Below, piece by piece: positions 17,473-27,462 of a stretch of 64,000 bases of DNA. Made by a program: the position numbers and the translations under genes. This DNA is from Modicisalibacter radicis. GTDB taxonomy: Bacteria; Pseudomonadota; Gammaproteobacteria; Pseudomonadales; Halomonadaceae. The stretch spans positions 62,001-126,000 of the forward strand of contig NZ_CAAHFN010000044.1 of the NCBI RefSeq assembly GCF_900961225.1. Reading direction: 5' to 3'. The notes below the pieces were generated by a model, which worked only from the letters and a program-made list of their open reading frames with translations, had not been told where the DNA came from and ran no database searches. The number at the start of each line of letters is the position of its first letter. The first letter of the stretch is position 1.

Positions 17473-18849
17473 ATGGCCATGTCACCTCTGCCTGCCGTTA
17501 CTTCCAGCCAGCCGAGCGGGACCCAGGGCGGCAAACCCGCCCAGGGCGAGCAACCGGCCGATGGCTTCGCCCGGCTGTTCGCCCAGGCCAGTCAGCCCGG
17601 CAAGGCTGGCGGCGCCGAGGGCGCTTCCCGCAGCGAGACGCATCGCCCGGCCGATGCCCAGGCCGACAAAGCCGACGAGCTCGATCTGGCATTGGTCAGC
17701 GACGAGACACGGGGTCTGATGGATGCTGCCCATGCCAACGCCGCCGGCGCCCCGGGCGGTGAGCCAATCACCTCGGCCGAGGCGCTGGCGACGCTGCTCG
17801 CTTCGGCGAGCACGGGGAATAATCTCGATGCCGCCGAGTCCGGCCTGGCGGCGGGACTCGGCAGCGATGAACTGGCAGGCATTCGGGAACGGCTGGATAC
17901 CCTCGCCCGCTTCCGCGACGACGTCGCGCTCAATCCATTGGGCCAGGCCATCGCCCAGGTCCAGCAAGCGAGCCAGCAGGGCGGTATCGGAAACAGCCTG
18001 CTTAACCAGGCCAATGGCGGCAGCTTCAGGAGCGCTGATCCGAGCGGTGCACAGGCGACGCTGCTCGGGGCGGGTGAAACGCTGGCCGGGGCCGGCCACA
18101 CAGCCAAGTCGGGCCCGTCCGGCGCCAGTTCGACCGGCTTCAATGCAGGCGGCGCCAACCCGGGTGGTAACGACGCCGGGCTGAACTGGACGCAGCAACT
18201 GCAGACCCAGGCCGCCTCGACACTCGCCGCGGCCGGCGGCACCCAGCCCGACGCCGGCGACTGGCTGAGCAGCGTCAGCGAAACCCTGGCAACCGCCCGT
18301 TCGGGTGCAGCGGAAACGTCGAACGCCCTGCCCCTGCACACGGCCACGCTGCCAGGTGCGGGCCAGTCCGCGGCCACGGCCAGTGCCAGTGTCGCCCAGA
18401 CACCCACCCTGAGCGCTCCGTTGGCCTCGGCCGAATGGCAGCAGAGCCTCGGCCAGCAACTCGTCAACCTGCAGCAGCGTGGCGACCAACGCGTCCAGTT
18501 GCACTTGCACCCGGCGGAACTGGGACCGTTGTCGATCCATCTCAAGGTCGACGACCAGATGGCCCAGGCCCAGTTCATGTCGGCCAACCCACATGTGCGT
18601 GCCGCCGTGGAACAGGCCATCCCGCAATTGCGCGAGGCGCTTGGCGAGGCCGGCATCCAGCTTGGTGAAGCCATGGTCGGCGATCAGCAGCAGGGCCAGG
18701 ATCAGCATCCGGACGGCACCGCCGAGACAGGTCGCATCGCCGGAACCCTGGCCCCTGGCACCAACGACATCGCGGGCGATACGCTCGATGATGGCCCGCT
18801 CGGGGACAGGGGCGGCATCGCCCTCAACGGCGTGGATCTCTACGCCTGA
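17473..18849 (+). CDS. fliK: Flagellar hook-length control protein FliK
   Basis: 458 residues. The N-terminal two thirds are low complexity, rich in Ala, Gly, Ser, Thr and Gln, as expected of a secreted molecular ruler. The C-terminal hook-switch domain at ~320-410 has the conserved WQQSLGQQLVNLQQRG, LHLHPAELGPLSIHLKVDDQ, and VRAAVEQAIPQLREAL pattern. FliK measures the hook and switches export specificity through FlhB. AGGAGG lies before the ATG. It is the last gene of this run before a 297-base gap. Confidence 0.95.
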   Translation: MAMSPLPAVTSSQPSGTQGGKPAQGEQPADGFARLFAQASQPGKAGGAEGASRSETHRPADAQADKADELDLALVSDETRGLMDAAHANAAGAPGGEPITSAEALATLLASASTGNNLDAAESGLAAGLGSDELAGIRERLDTLARFRDDVALNPLGQAIAQVQQASQQGGIGNSLLNQANGGSFRSADPSGAQATLLGAGETLAGAGHTAKSGPSGASSTGFNAGGANPGGNDAGLNWTQQLQTQAASTLAAAGGTQPDAGDWLSSVSETLATARSGAAETSNALPLHTATLPGAGQSAATASASVAQTPTLSAPLASAEWQQSLGQQLVNLQQRGDQRVQLHLHPAELGPLSIHLKVDDQMAQAQFMSANPHVRAAVEQAIPQLREALGEAGIQLGEAMVGDQQQGQDQHPDGTAETGRIAGTLAPGTNDIAGDTLDDGPLGDRGGIALNGVDLYA

Positions 18850-19146
18850 TTCGACGCGCCGGGGACGAACCCGGCATGCCGACAGCCCGTCGGACTCGGC
18901 CGCTCCTCGCGGGAGTAGCGGGCTGCGCGACAGATCGGCGTAGTGTCCGACAGGCTGCAAGACCTTCACTAACCCCGGCGTCGGCCGATATGCCTGTAGG
19001 CATCAGCGCGCTCGGCCCTCTTCCCCAGGGTCACGGCACGTTTCTCAAAACGCCGAGATAGCCGTGAATCGGCAGCCTTTTCAGGCCACTCCGAGAGCCC
19101 TGCTGCCGGCATACTTCTCCCATCACCGATCAAGACGGCGTAAGCA
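18850..19146 (+). other. Intergenic region fliK-fliL with hairpins
   Basis: 297 bases with no convincing gene. A perfect 6-bp stem GCCGGG / CCCGGC (18858-18863, 18870-18875) follows the fliK stop, and a GCCCG...CGGGC repeat lies a little downstream; neither has a T tract. GCCGATAT at 18984-18991 resembles a sigma-28 -10, but the -35 at the proper spacing (TTCACTAA) is poor. A separate promoter for fliLMNOPQR is likely on gap size alone. Confidence 0.4.
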
Positions 19147-19632
19147 ATGGCCAAGACGAAAACCGAAGGCAAGAAGAGCAAGCCCTGGTGGCTGCTGGGA
19201 TTGCTGATCATCCTGATATCCGTGGCCTGTTCGGCCGGGGTGTACTATCTGCTCGACTCGCGCTCTGCCGCCAGCGAGGAGGTGACGGAAGCCGCGCCAC
19301 CTGTCGAGGCGGAACCGCCGATCTTCGTGCCGGTACAACCGTTCACCGTCAATATCCAGAGCGACGACTATTCGCAACGCTTGCTGTATATCGGCCTTTC
19401 CCTCAAGGTCGATGACGAAGAAGCCAGCCAACTGGTCAAGACACATATGCCGCAGATAAGAAGCCGACTGCTGATGCTGCTGTCCAGTCAGAACGCCGAC
19501 GACCTGATAACGCCTCAGGGCAAGGAGAAGCTGTCACGGCAGATCCTGGCGCTGTTCGACAAGCCCTTCAGCGAACCGCAGCCGGCATTGAACGTCGATG
19601 ACGTGCTCTACACTGACTTCATTGTGCAATAG
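19147..19632 (+). CDS. fliL: Flagellar basal body-associated protein FliL
   Basis: 161 residues. It is a single-pass inner-membrane protein that stabilises the rotor-stator interface. There is a charged N-terminus (KTKTEGKKSKPWW), one membrane helix at ~17-35 (LGLLIILISVACSAGVYYLL), and a periplasmic stomatin-like domain (PFTVNIQSDD, LLYIGLSLKVDDE, LLMLLSSQNADDLITPQGKEKL). The end DVLYTDFIVQ is typical. The ribosome site is weak. fliM begins six bases after the stop. Confidence 0.95.
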   Translation: MAKTKTEGKKSKPWWLLGLLIILISVACSAGVYYLLDSRSAASEEVTEAAPPVEAEPPIFVPVQPFTVNIQSDDYSQRLLYIGLSLKVDDEEASQLVKTHMPQIRSRLLMLLSSQNADDLITPQGKEKLSRQILALFDKPFSEPQPALNVDDVLYTDFIVQ

Positions 19633-19638
19633 GACATC

Positions 19639-20679
19639 ATGGCTCAAGACGATCTGCTCTCGCAGGACGAAATCGACGCCCTGCTCAAGGGCGTCAGCGG
19701 CGAGGAAGAGACCGCAGCCCAGGATTCGACGGCTGGCTCGCGCGTACGTCCCTACGATCCGGCCACCCAGCACCGGGTCATCCGCGAGCGTCTGCATGCG
19801 CTGGATATCATCAACGAGCGTTTCGCCCGTCAGTTCCGCATGAGCCTGTTCAACCTGCTGCGGCGCAGCGCCGACATCACCGTCGACAGCGTTCGCTACC
19901 AGAGTTACAGCGATTTCGCGCGGCACATCCCGGTACCCACCAACATCAACCTGATCGGCATGAAGCCGTTGCGCGGTACCGCCATGGTGGTCTTTCCGCC
20001 CAACCTGGTGTTCATGGTGGTCGACAACCTGTTCGGTGGCGACGGACGTTTCCTGACCAAGTCGGAGGGACGCGAGTTCACCCACACCGAGCAGCGCATC
20101 ATTCAGCGACTGCTGCGGCTGGCGATCGACGCCTACCACGACGCCTGGAAATCGGTCTATCCGCTTGAGATCGACTACATCCGTTCCGAGATGCAGGTGC
20201 GCTTCGCCAACATCACCAGTTCGCCGAATGAAATCGTGGTCAACAGCAGCTTCCACCTGGAAGTCGGCAACCTGTCCAGCGATTTCCAGATCTGCATGCC
20301 CTACTCGATGATCGAGCCGATTCGCGACCTACTGTCGGGGCCGTTGACCGACAGCAATGCCGAGGAGGACCGCCAGTGGGGGCAGCGCATGGCCGGCGAG
20401 ATCAAGCAGTCCGAGGTGGAGCTGACCGCCGACTTTGCCGACGTCACGACCACCCTGGGTCGCGTGATGTCGCTCAAGGAGGGCGATGTACTGCCCATCG
20501 AATTGCCGGACATCGTTGCCACCCGTGTCGACGGCGTGCCGGTCATGCAGTGTGAATACGGCAGCCAGCATGGCCAGCGGGCGCTCCGCGTGCGCCGCCT
20601 GATCGATCATGCGGCGTCCAACGCCAAGTTTTTTGCCCCCGGCCTGACCGCCGGAGCCAAGGAATCCGATAATGACTGA
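19639..20679 (+). CDS. fliM: Flagellar motor switch protein FliM
   Basis: 346 residues. C-ring protein that binds phospho-CheY to reverse rotation. The N-terminal LLSQDEIDALLKG is the CheY-P binding peptide. The middle domain contains HALDIINERFARQFR and GTAMVVFPPNLVFMVVDNLFGGDGRF, and a C-terminal SpoA domain follows (LTADFADVTTTLGRVMSLKEGDVL). It overlaps fliN by 8 bases. Confidence 0.97.
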   Translation: MAQDDLLSQDEIDALLKGVSGEEETAAQDSTAGSRVRPYDPATQHRVIRERLHALDIINERFARQFRMSLFNLLRRSADITVDSVRYQSYSDFARHIPVPTNINLIGMKPLRGTAMVVFPPNLVFMVVDNLFGGDGRFLTKSEGREFTHTEQRIIQRLLRLAIDAYHDAWKSVYPLEIDYIRSEMQVRFANITSSPNEIVVNSSFHLEVGNLSSDFQICMPYSMIEPIRDLLSGPLTDSNAEEDRQWGQRMAGEIKQSEVELTADFADVTTTLGRVMSLKEGDVLPIELPDIVATRVDGVPVMQCEYGSQHGQRALRVRRLIDHAASNAKFFAPGLTAGAKESDND

Positions 20680-21175
20680 CCCGAAGAATCCCGACCAGAC
20701 CAACTCCGACGACGATTGGGCAAGCGCCATGGCCGAGCAGGCTTCGGAAGGCGACGCTGCCGCCGACGATCCCTGGGCCGCGGCGTTCGCCGAGCAGGAG
20801 GAAGCCGAGCATCAGGTCGAGGAAGAGCCCGAGGCCGCCCCCGGCAATGCCCGGGCCGCCGGCGACACGGTATTCAAGCCGCTGGACGGTACGAGCGACG
20901 CCACCGGCTCGATGCGCGATCTCGAGATGATCATGGACATCCCGGTCAAGCTGACCGTGGAACTGGGCCGCACCCGCCTGACCATCAAGCAGTTGCTGGA
21001 GCTCGCCCAGGGCTCGGTCATCGAGCTCGACGGTCTCGCCGGCGAGCCCATGGATATCCTGATCAACGGCTACCTGATCGCCCAGGGTGAAGTCGTGGTG
21101 GTCGACGACAAGTACGGCATTCGAATCACTGAAATCATCACCCCCTCCGAGCGCGTTCAAAAGCTCAACCGATGA
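20672..21175 (+). CDS. fliN: Flagellar motor switch protein FliN
   Basis: 167 residues. The C-terminal ~75 residues are a canonical SpoA domain ([55 protein letters not shown]). The N-terminal ~85 residues are a long acidic, Ala/Glu-rich extension, longer than in E. coli FliN (137 residues), as in several marine gammaproteobacteria. FliN forms the base of the C-ring and docks FliH. It overlaps fliO by 4 bases. Confidence 0.96.
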   Translation: MTDPKNPDQTNSDDDWASAMAEQASEGDAAADDPWAAAFAEQEEAEHQVEEEPEAAPGNARAAGDTVFKPLDGTSDATGSMRDLEMIMDIPVKLTVELGRTRLTIKQLLELAQGSVIELDGLAGEPMDILINGYLIAQGEVVVVDDKYGIRITEIITPSERVQKLNR

Positions 21176-21624
21176 GTCAGACTTCCGCAACCCAAGGCGC
21201 TGCCGAGACCATCGGCAGCGCACAAGGCGACCTGATGGGTCTCGCCGTACTCGGCAAGACGGCGCTCGCGCTGGGGCTGGTCATTGCCGTGATCTTCGCC
21301 TGCAGCTACCTGCTGCGACGCCTCAGTGCCGGACGCGGGCGGGGCGACCGCCATCTCAAGGTCGTGACGAGCACCGCCGTCGGCCAGCGCGAACGGGTGG
21401 TCATCGTCGAGGTCGAAGGCACCTGGCTGGTGCTGGGCGTGGGGGGCGGCCAGGTCACCCGCCTGCACGACCTGCCCGCGCCCGACGAACCCGAGCGCGA
21501 CGACCATGCTGGCGACGAGGCGCAGGGTTTCGCCGCGCGCTTCGCCACGGCGCTACGCGCCAATGCCCGCGGCTCGCTGGGTCGACGCGGCAGCCGCCCC
21601 GGGCATGGGGAGGACCAGCGATGA
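21172..21624 (+). CDS. fliO: Flagellar biosynthesis protein FliO
   Basis: 150 residues. There is one membrane helix at ~27-47 ([24 protein letters not shown] split by its basic end) followed by a small cytoplasmic domain with the FliO pattern [40 protein letters not shown]. FliO assists assembly of the FliP pore. It starts within the fliN stop (ATGA) and ends inside the start of fliP. Confidence 0.93.
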   Translation: MSQTSATQGAAETIGSAQGDLMGLAVLGKTALALGLVIAVIFACSYLLRRLSAGRGRGDRHLKVVTSTAVGQRERVVIVEVEGTWLVLGVGGGQVTRLHDLPAPDEPERDDHAGDEAQGFAARFATALRANARGSLGRRGSRPGHGEDQR

Positions 21625-22415
21625 GCGCACTGCGTCCGTCCCGTGCTCCCGCGCGGGGGCGTGCCAGCGCCGGTCGTCGCACCGCCGCCCTGCTGCTGCT
21701 GGTCCTGTTGGCCCTCGCCTCGCAGGCGGCGCTGGCCCAGTCGGTACCCGGCCTGACCAGCCAGCCCCTCGAGGATGGCGGCCAGCAGTGGTCGCTGAGC
21801 CTGCAGACCCTGCTGCTGCTCAGCTCGATGGCCTTCCTGCCGGCGATACTGCTGATGATGACCAGCTTCACCCGGATCATCATCGTGCTCGGCCTGCTGC
21901 GCACCGCCATGGGCACGCAGTCGGCACCGCCCAATCAGGTACTGCTGGGCATTGCGCTGTTCCTGACATTCTTCATCATGTCACCGGTGCTCCAGCAGGT
22001 TTACGAACAGGCCTGGCAGCCCTTTTCGGATCAACAGATCAACTTCGACGTGTTCATCGAGCAGGCCAGCCAGCCGTTTCGCGAGTTCATGCTGGCCCAG
22101 ACCCGCGAGCCGGACATCGCCCTGTTCGCGCGGCTGGCCGACGCCGGCACCTTTCAGGGGCCCGAGGACGTGCCGATGCGCGTGCTGCTGCCCTCGTTCG
22201 TGACCAGCGAGCTCAAGACCGCCTTCCAGATCGGCTTCACCATCTTCATCCCGTTTCTGATCATCGACCTGGTGGTTGCCAGCGTGCTGATGTCGCTGGG
22301 GATGATGATGGTACCGCCGGCGACCATTTCGCTGCCGTTCAAGCTGATGCTGTTCGTGCTGGTCGACGGCTGGCAACTGCTGATCGGCTCGCTGGCCGAG
22401 AGCTTTTACCTATGA
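21621..22415 (+). CDS. fliP: Flagellar export gate protein FliP
   Basis: 264 residues from ATG 21621, which overlaps the fliO stop; the frame is open far upstream only as a shadow of fliO. It has an N-terminal signal peptide ([19 protein letters not shown]) and then four membrane helices. Conserved stretches include [35 protein letters not shown] and [21 protein letters not shown]. With FliQ and FliR it forms the helical core of the flagellar type III export gate. Confidence 0.97.
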   Translation: MSALRPSRAPARGRASAGRRTAALLLLVLLALASQAALAQSVPGLTSQPLEDGGQQWSLSLQTLLLLSSMAFLPAILLMMTSFTRIIIVLGLLRTAMGTQSAPPNQVLLGIALFLTFFIMSPVLQQVYEQAWQPFSDQQINFDVFIEQASQPFREFMLAQTREPDIALFARLADAGTFQGPEDVPMRVLLPSFVTSELKTAFQIGFTIFIPFLIIDLVVASVLMSLGMMMVPPATISLPFKLMLFVLVDGWQLLIGSLAESFYL

Positions 22416-22488
22416 AGCAGGATGTTCTGCCTACCCGGCTCACCCTTTCGGCACGAGCCGCCATCGCACGCCTTCAGGAGGCCTCGAC

Positions 22489-22758
22489 ATGACGCCGGAA
22501 ATGGTGATGAGCATGGCCTACCAGGGCATGAAAGTGACCCTTTACCTGGCCGCCCCGCTGCTGCTCACGGCACTGGCCATCGGCCTGCTGGTCAGCCTGT
22601 TCCAGGCCGCCACCCAGATCAACGAGATGACGCTGTCGTTCATCCCCAAGATTCTCGGGGTCTTCGCCGCCCTGGTGCTGACAGGCCCCTGGCTGATCCA
22701 GTTGATCACCCAATTCACCACCGAGCTGTTCCAGAACATCCCGCACATGCTCGGGTAG
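22489..22758 (+). CDS. fliQ: Flagellar export gate protein FliQ
   Basis: 89 residues with two membrane helices. It starts TPEMVMSMAYQGMKVTLYL and has the family motif LVSLFQAATQINEMTLSFIPK. AGGAGG precedes the ATG. Four copies wrap the FliP-FliR core in the export gate. It lies between fliP (73-base gap) and fliR (12-base gap). Confidence 0.97.
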   Translation: MTPEMVMSMAYQGMKVTLYLAAPLLLTALAIGLLVSLFQAATQINEMTLSFIPKILGVFAALVLTGPWLIQLITQFTTELFQNIPHMLG

Positions 22759-22770
22759 GCCGGGCAGCTC

Positions 22771-23556
22771 ATGATCGAAGTCACTTTCGACCAGTTGCAG
22801 GCCTGGATCGTCGCCTTTCTCTGGCCCTTCACGCGTCTGGCCGCATTCATCATGGCGGCGCCGCTGTGGGGGCACAGCAGCGTACCCCGGCAGTCCAAGA
22901 TCGCCCTGGCCGCCGTGCTCGCCTATATCATCGCACCGACGCTGCCGCCGCTTCCCGAGGTGCCGATCGTCTCCTGGCAGGGACTCGGCATCATGGTCGA
23001 ACAGACCCTCATCGGCGTGGCAATCGGCCTGATCATGCGCATCGCGCTGGCCGTGGTGATGGCGGCCGGCGAGTACATCGGCCTGCAGATGGGCCTGGCC
23101 TTCGCCACCTTCTTCTCGCCGGATACCGGCGCCAACACCATGATCCTGTCGCGATTCTTGTACATGATCGCGTTGCTCATGCTGCTGGCCTTCAATGCCC
23201 ATCTGGTGGTCATCGAGATCCTCGCCGAATCCTTCCAGACGCTGCCGATCGGCATCCAGGCGCTCAACCCCGATGCCTTCGAGTTCATCGCCCGCTACGC
23301 CAGTACCATCTTCACCTCCGGGCTATTGCTCGCCCTGCCGGTGGTCGCGGCGCTGCTGATCATCAACTTGTCGCTGGGCATTCTCAATCGCGCGGCACCT
23401 CAGCTGACGATCTTTTCCATCGGCTTCCCCATGACCCTGACCGTGGGGCTTGTCCTGATCGCGGTGCTGATGCTGGATTACGGGCGCTTTCTGGAAATAC
23501 TCTTCGCCCAGGCCTTTTCGACGATGCGCGAGATGCTCGCGCTGTTAGCTAGCTAG
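22771..23556 (+). CDS. fliR: Flagellar export gate protein FliR
   Basis: 261 residues with about six membrane helices. Conserved features are FLWPFTRLAAFIMAAPLWG, the GLGIMVEQTLIGVAIGL helix, GEYIGLQMGLAFATFFSP and a C-terminal cytoplasmic-membrane region. It caps the FliP5 ring in the export gate. flhB, which often follows fliR, is absent here; the next gene is a c-di-GMP phosphodiesterase. It ends the flagellar operon in this window. Confidence 0.96.
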   Translation: MIEVTFDQLQAWIVAFLWPFTRLAAFIMAAPLWGHSSVPRQSKIALAAVLAYIIAPTLPPLPEVPIVSWQGLGIMVEQTLIGVAIGLIMRIALAVVMAAGEYIGLQMGLAFATFFSPDTGANTMILSRFLYMIALLMLLAFNAHLVVIEILAESFQTLPIGIQALNPDAFEFIARYASTIFTSGLLLALPVVAALLIINLSLGILNRAAPQLTIFSIGFPMTLTVGLVLIAVLMLDYGRFLEILFAQAFSTMREMLALLAS

Positions 23557-23630
23557 GCCGCGAAACTTTTCCCGTCATCGAGTACCTTAGAGGGACGTGC
23601 ACCCGCCCTTCCGGTACGACGAGAACATCC

Positions 23631-25166
23631 ATGAGCCGCACAGATCGCCGCCCCTTCCATCGCCCCTTTCACGGGGCGGCTCATGCGCTCATCGCCGGCG
23701 CGGGGCGGCATCTGGGCCTGGGCCTGCTCACGCTGGCCCTGGCCATCGGCAAGGCCGCGGATCGATTGTTGGCCGGTGGCAACGACGCGGACCGACAGCT
23801 GCCATCGGGCAAGCAGCCCCCCGCGCATCTACGCACGCTGCAAGCCTGGCTCCGGGCCCGAAGGGCCGGTCTGCAGGTCGCCGACATCGACCCCCTGACC
23901 GGGATAGGAACCCGCCAGGCGGCACTCGCCGAGATCGACCGCCTCATCGAACGCAGCGAGAACTTCGTCCTGCTGCGCCTGAGTGTCAACAATCTCAAGA
24001 CCATCAACCAGCACCTCGGCAACAGCGTCGGCGATCAACTGCTGGTCGCGCTGGCGCAACGCCTGCTGCAGTTGCACTACCACCGGGGCCGGGTCTATCG
24101 GCTCGGCGGCGACGAATTCCTGATGCTGGCCGCCCCGCCCACCGATCCGGCGGAGCTGCACGAGGATCTGCGCCAGGTCCTCTGCCAACCGCTCGAGCTG
24201 GAAGGCACGTCGCTGATCCCCTCGCTGTCGCTCTCGGCACTCAATTACCCCGAGCATGGCCAGGAGGCCCGCCGCCTGTTGCGCCGCTCGGGCATCGCCC
24301 TGTCGCTGGCCCGCGAAGGCCACGAAGGCTACCGCGCCTATCAGGAGGACCTCGATCACCGTTACGACCGCGAACGACAACTGCTGCGCGACATGGTGCT
24401 GGCCGTCCGCGACGATCAGTTGCGGGTCGTTTACCAACCCAAGATCCACATCGCCGATGGCAGCATTGCCGGCTTCGAGGCTCTGCTGCAGTGGCGGCAT
24501 CCCCAACTCGGCCTGCTGCAGCCCGACACCTTCCTGCCACTGGCGGTCGCTTCCGGTCACATGGCGCTGCTCGGCGACTGGATGCTCCAGCAGGTGATCG
24601 CGCAGATGGCCGAATGGACAGCGCAGGGGCGCCCGCAGCATACCGCCGCCAATCTATCGGCGGTGGACCTGGAGGACGCCCAACTGAGTCAGCGCATCGC
24701 CGGCTGGCTGGCCGAGCTCAATGTCGACCCGCACCTGCTGATGCTCGAGGTCACCGAACAGTCGATGATGCGCGAACCGGCCCTGGCTGCACAGCTGCTG
24801 GGCGAATTGCGTGAACTGGGCGTTCAGATCGCCATCGACGATTTCGGTACCGGCTATTCCTCGCTGACACAGCTGCGCCGGTTGCCGCTGGATATCCTCA
24901 AGATCGACAAATCCTTCGTGCTCGAATTGCCCAACCAGCCCGACGATGCACTCATTGTCGATGCGACCATCGCCCTGGCTCACCGCTTCGGCCTGCAGGT
25001 GATCGCCGAAGGCGTCGAAAGCCGGCAACATCTGACACTGCTCGCCGAGGCCGGCTGCGACCAGGCCCAGGGCTTTCTGATCTCGACTGCCCTGGACGCC
25101 GACGCCGTGCTCGACTGGCTCGACGATTATCCGGCTCCGACGGGTTACAACGCCGCAGGTTCCTGA
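23631..25166 (+). CDS. Degenerate GGDEF-EAL protein, predicted c-di-GMP phosphodiesterase
   Basis: 511 residues. There is a weak hydrophobic segment at ~28-44, then GGDEF ~86-223 and EAL ~254-497. The GGDEF half keeps RLGGDEF at ~156 but has lost the metal-binding Asp motif (LSVNNLKTIN instead of DxDxFKxIN), so diguanylate cyclase activity is unlikely. The EAL half carries GFEALLQW, NLSAVDL, LEVTEQSMM, DDFGTGYSS, KIDKSF and AEGVES, all compatible with phosphodiesterase activity. It lies 74 bases after fliR in the same direction and may be read from the flagellar operon. Confidence 0.9.
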   Translation: MSRTDRRPFHRPFHGAAHALIAGAGRHLGLGLLTLALAIGKAADRLLAGGNDADRQLPSGKQPPAHLRTLQAWLRARRAGLQVADIDPLTGIGTRQAALAEIDRLIERSENFVLLRLSVNNLKTINQHLGNSVGDQLLVALAQRLLQLHYHRGRVYRLGGDEFLMLAAPPTDPAELHEDLRQVLCQPLELEGTSLIPSLSLSALNYPEHGQEARRLLRRSGIALSLAREGHEGYRAYQEDLDHRYDRERQLLRDMVLAVRDDQLRVVYQPKIHIADGSIAGFEALLQWRHPQLGLLQPDTFLPLAVASGHMALLGDWMLQQVIAQMAEWTAQGRPQHTAANLSAVDLEDAQLSQRIAGWLAELNVDPHLLMLEVTEQSMMREPALAAQLLGELRELGVQIAIDDFGTGYSSLTQLRRLPLDILKIDKSFVLELPNQPDDALIVDATIALAHRFGLQVIAEGVESRQHLTLLAEAGCDQAQGFLISTALDADAVLDWLDDYPAPTGYNAAGS

Positions 25167-25361
25167 CGACAAACGTGAAATTGACCGTCAACGGTGCAAC
25201 CCGGCAGACTTGCGCAGTGTTATCGACCCCGCCGACACGGCGATCCGGGTGATCGAATCGACTCAGCGCCCACCGGCAGTCCGTCGGTTGCCAACCGCAT
25301 CCAGCGATGGCGAAGTCGATCACCGGCCTTTGCAACTCCTTGAACGACAAGGCTGAGGCTG

Positions 25362-27434
25362 ATGATAAACGAACGGCAGCGCTGGCCGCTGGCGACGAAA
25401 TGCAACTACCGAAAGATCCAGTGGCTATTCCTGGGGTCGCTCCTGGGGAGCCTTGTCGCGGCCGCGGCAAGCCTGTACGGCGCCGCGCAATACCATGACG
25501 CGGAGCTCGACGACGATTTCCTGACGACCGCGCTGGCCATTCTCCTGCTGGCGCTGGTCCCGCTCGGTATCGTTGTCCTTCTGGCATTGCGCCGGGTTGC
25601 CGGCGGCAACCCGAGGTCCACCGACGGCGGCGATGCCTCGCCGCCCCGGAAGCGCCTGGATCAGCAGCAACGGGTGTGGCGCCACCTGCGTGAGCTGCAT
25701 CAGCAAAACGCCCCCGAGCCACACTTTCTCTCGGTCGTGCTCGAATCGCTCAAGGCGCTGCTCGGCACGCCGCGCATCAGCATCTGGTTCTTCGACGATG
25801 CCGGCCAGACACTGACCTGTCGCTGCAACCTGCCCGACGCGCCCATCGACGATCGCCTGGAACGCCAGGAACTGAGCCATTACTTCGACACCCTCCATCG
25901 CATGCCCTACGTAGCCGCCAGCCATGCGCTCGGCGACCCGAGGCTGAGCGAACTCGAGGGCTATCTGGGCAAGCACGGCATCGCCGCTGTGCTGGATGTC
26001 GGCATCTTCGTCGGCGGCGAGTTGCGTGGCGTGCTGTGTTGCGGCGACAGCCAGCCGCGTGACTGGCAGCCCGACGAGATCAACACGATGATGAGCGTCT
26101 CGGGCCTGCTGTCGCAATTCGCCGAATCCCTTCGCCGTCGCGAGGTCGAGGACGATCTCGACCAGCAGATCCACTTCGATCCCGTCACCGGGCTGCCCAA
26201 TCTGCGCGGCCTGACCCGCGCCATCCTGCGTCAGGGTGCCGCTCTGGCGGCTTTTCATCTGGTCGTCGTGCGCATCGGCGGGCTGCGTCAGATCAACCAG
26301 CAGTTCGGCCAGGAGGCCGGCAACCGGACCCTCGGCGAGATCGCCGGCGTACTGCGCATGCGCCTGATGCCACAGCGCCGCACCCCCCGCCTGGCGCGCC
26401 TGCCCGGCAACTATCTGGCGATACTGCTGCCCGGCGACAGTCCCGATGCCTGGCTGCTAGAGCGCCTGGAGGAAGCGCTGACGGCCCTGACCGAGACCCC
26501 CTGGCTGAGCGACGAGCACCCTTGCCAGTTGCATTTCCTCGCCGGGGTCGCCCACTACCCCCGCGACGGCCATAACCTCGACGAGGTACTGCAGGCCGCC
26601 GAACTGGCGCTCAAGCAGGCGCGACAACAGGATCAGCGACTGCTTCTCGAATACATGCCGCAGCTCAGCGAATGGGCGGCGCAGCGCCTGCGCATCGAAC
26701 AGGAGTTGCGCAGCGCCCTGGCCCAGCAGCAGTTTCGCATCGTCCTTCAGCCGCAGTTCACCGGCAAGGGCACCCTGTACGGTGCCGAACTGTTGCTGCG
26801 CTGGCAGCATCCCGAACGCGGCCTGCTCGCCCCGGGGCACTTCATCGACGATGCCGAACGTTGCAACCTGATGCGCCCGATCGGCGACTGGGTACTCGAC
26901 CAGGCGGCGGCGCTGCTGGGCGGTCCACTGGCCGACACGGAACTCACGCTGTCGGTCAACGTGTCGATTCAACAACTCGCCGACAGCACCTTCGCCGCGC
27001 GTATCGAGAACCTGGTCACCGAAGGCGGCGTCGCGCCGCAGCGGCTGGTGCTGGAAATCGTCGAGTCGCTGCTGGCGACCCCCGAGCTTGCCGCCACACT
27101 GCAACAGCTGCGTCGGTTCGGGGTGCAACTGGCGATCGACGATTTCGGTACCGGCTACTCCTCGCTACGCTACCTGCAGGATTTTCCGCTCAACGAGATC
27201 AAGCTCGACAAGAGCTTCATCGACCCGCTGCAGAACGGCGACGATGCACCGCTGGCGCGTTCGATCATCGCCCTGGCACAATCCATGAAGCTGCGTCTGG
27301 TCGCCGAAGGGATCGAGACCGAGAACCAGCTGGCCTTCCTGCACCGCCACGGCGTTTCGCGCCTGCAGGGCTATTACCTGGCCCGTCCTGAGACGCCGGA
27401 GACGTTCCTCGCTCGCCTCGCCGAAGAGGCATGA
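25362..27434 (+). CDS. Membrane GAF-GGDEF-EAL protein with ruined GGDEF site
   Basis: 690 residues. There are two membrane helices at ~20-42 and ~57-77, GAF ~120-256, a GGDEF-fold ~270-426 and EAL ~443-686. The GGDEF signature reads RLPGNYLAI and the metal Asp motif is VRIGGLRQIN, so it cannot be a normal cyclase. The EAL domain has ELL in place of EAL (GAELLLRW) but retains its Glu, plus NVSIQQL, EIVESLL, DDFGTGYSS, KLDKSF and AEGIETENQ, so phosphodiesterase activity remains possible. GAGG precedes the ATG. It follows the previous GGDEF-EAL gene after 195 bases in which no gene is seen. Confidence 0.9.
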   Translation: MINERQRWPLATKCNYRKIQWLFLGSLLGSLVAAAASLYGAAQYHDAELDDDFLTTALAILLLALVPLGIVVLLALRRVAGGNPRSTDGGDASPPRKRLDQQQRVWRHLRELHQQNAPEPHFLSVVLESLKALLGTPRISIWFFDDAGQTLTCRCNLPDAPIDDRLERQELSHYFDTLHRMPYVAASHALGDPRLSELEGYLGKHGIAAVLDVGIFVGGELRGVLCCGDSQPRDWQPDEINTMMSVSGLLSQFAESLRRREVEDDLDQQIHFDPVTGLPNLRGLTRAILRQGAALAAFHLVVVRIGGLRQINQQFGQEAGNRTLGEIAGVLRMRLMPQRRTPRLARLPGNYLAILLPGDSPDAWLLERLEEALTALTETPWLSDEHPCQLHFLAGVAHYPRDGHNLDEVLQAAELALKQARQQDQRLLLEYMPQLSEWAAQRLRIEQELRSALAQQQFRIVLQPQFTGKGTLYGAELLLRWQHPERGLLAPGHFIDDAERCNLMRPIGDWVLDQAAALLGGPLADTELTLSVNVSIQQLADSTFAARIENLVTEGGVAPQRLVLEIVESLLATPELAATLQQLRRFGVQLAIDDFGTGYSSLRYLQDFPLNEIKLDKSFIDPLQNGDDAPLARSIIALAQSMKLRLVAEGIETENQLAFLHRHGVSRLQGYYLARPETPETFLARLAEEA

Positions 27435-27462
27435 AGCCGGCAACCCGCTGTCAACGCGTCGT

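Noticed and set aside
17482..18969. 495-codon antisense frame across fliK
   Set aside because: fliK is supported by its C-terminal hook-length domain and operon position; the antisense frame is a codon-bias artefact.
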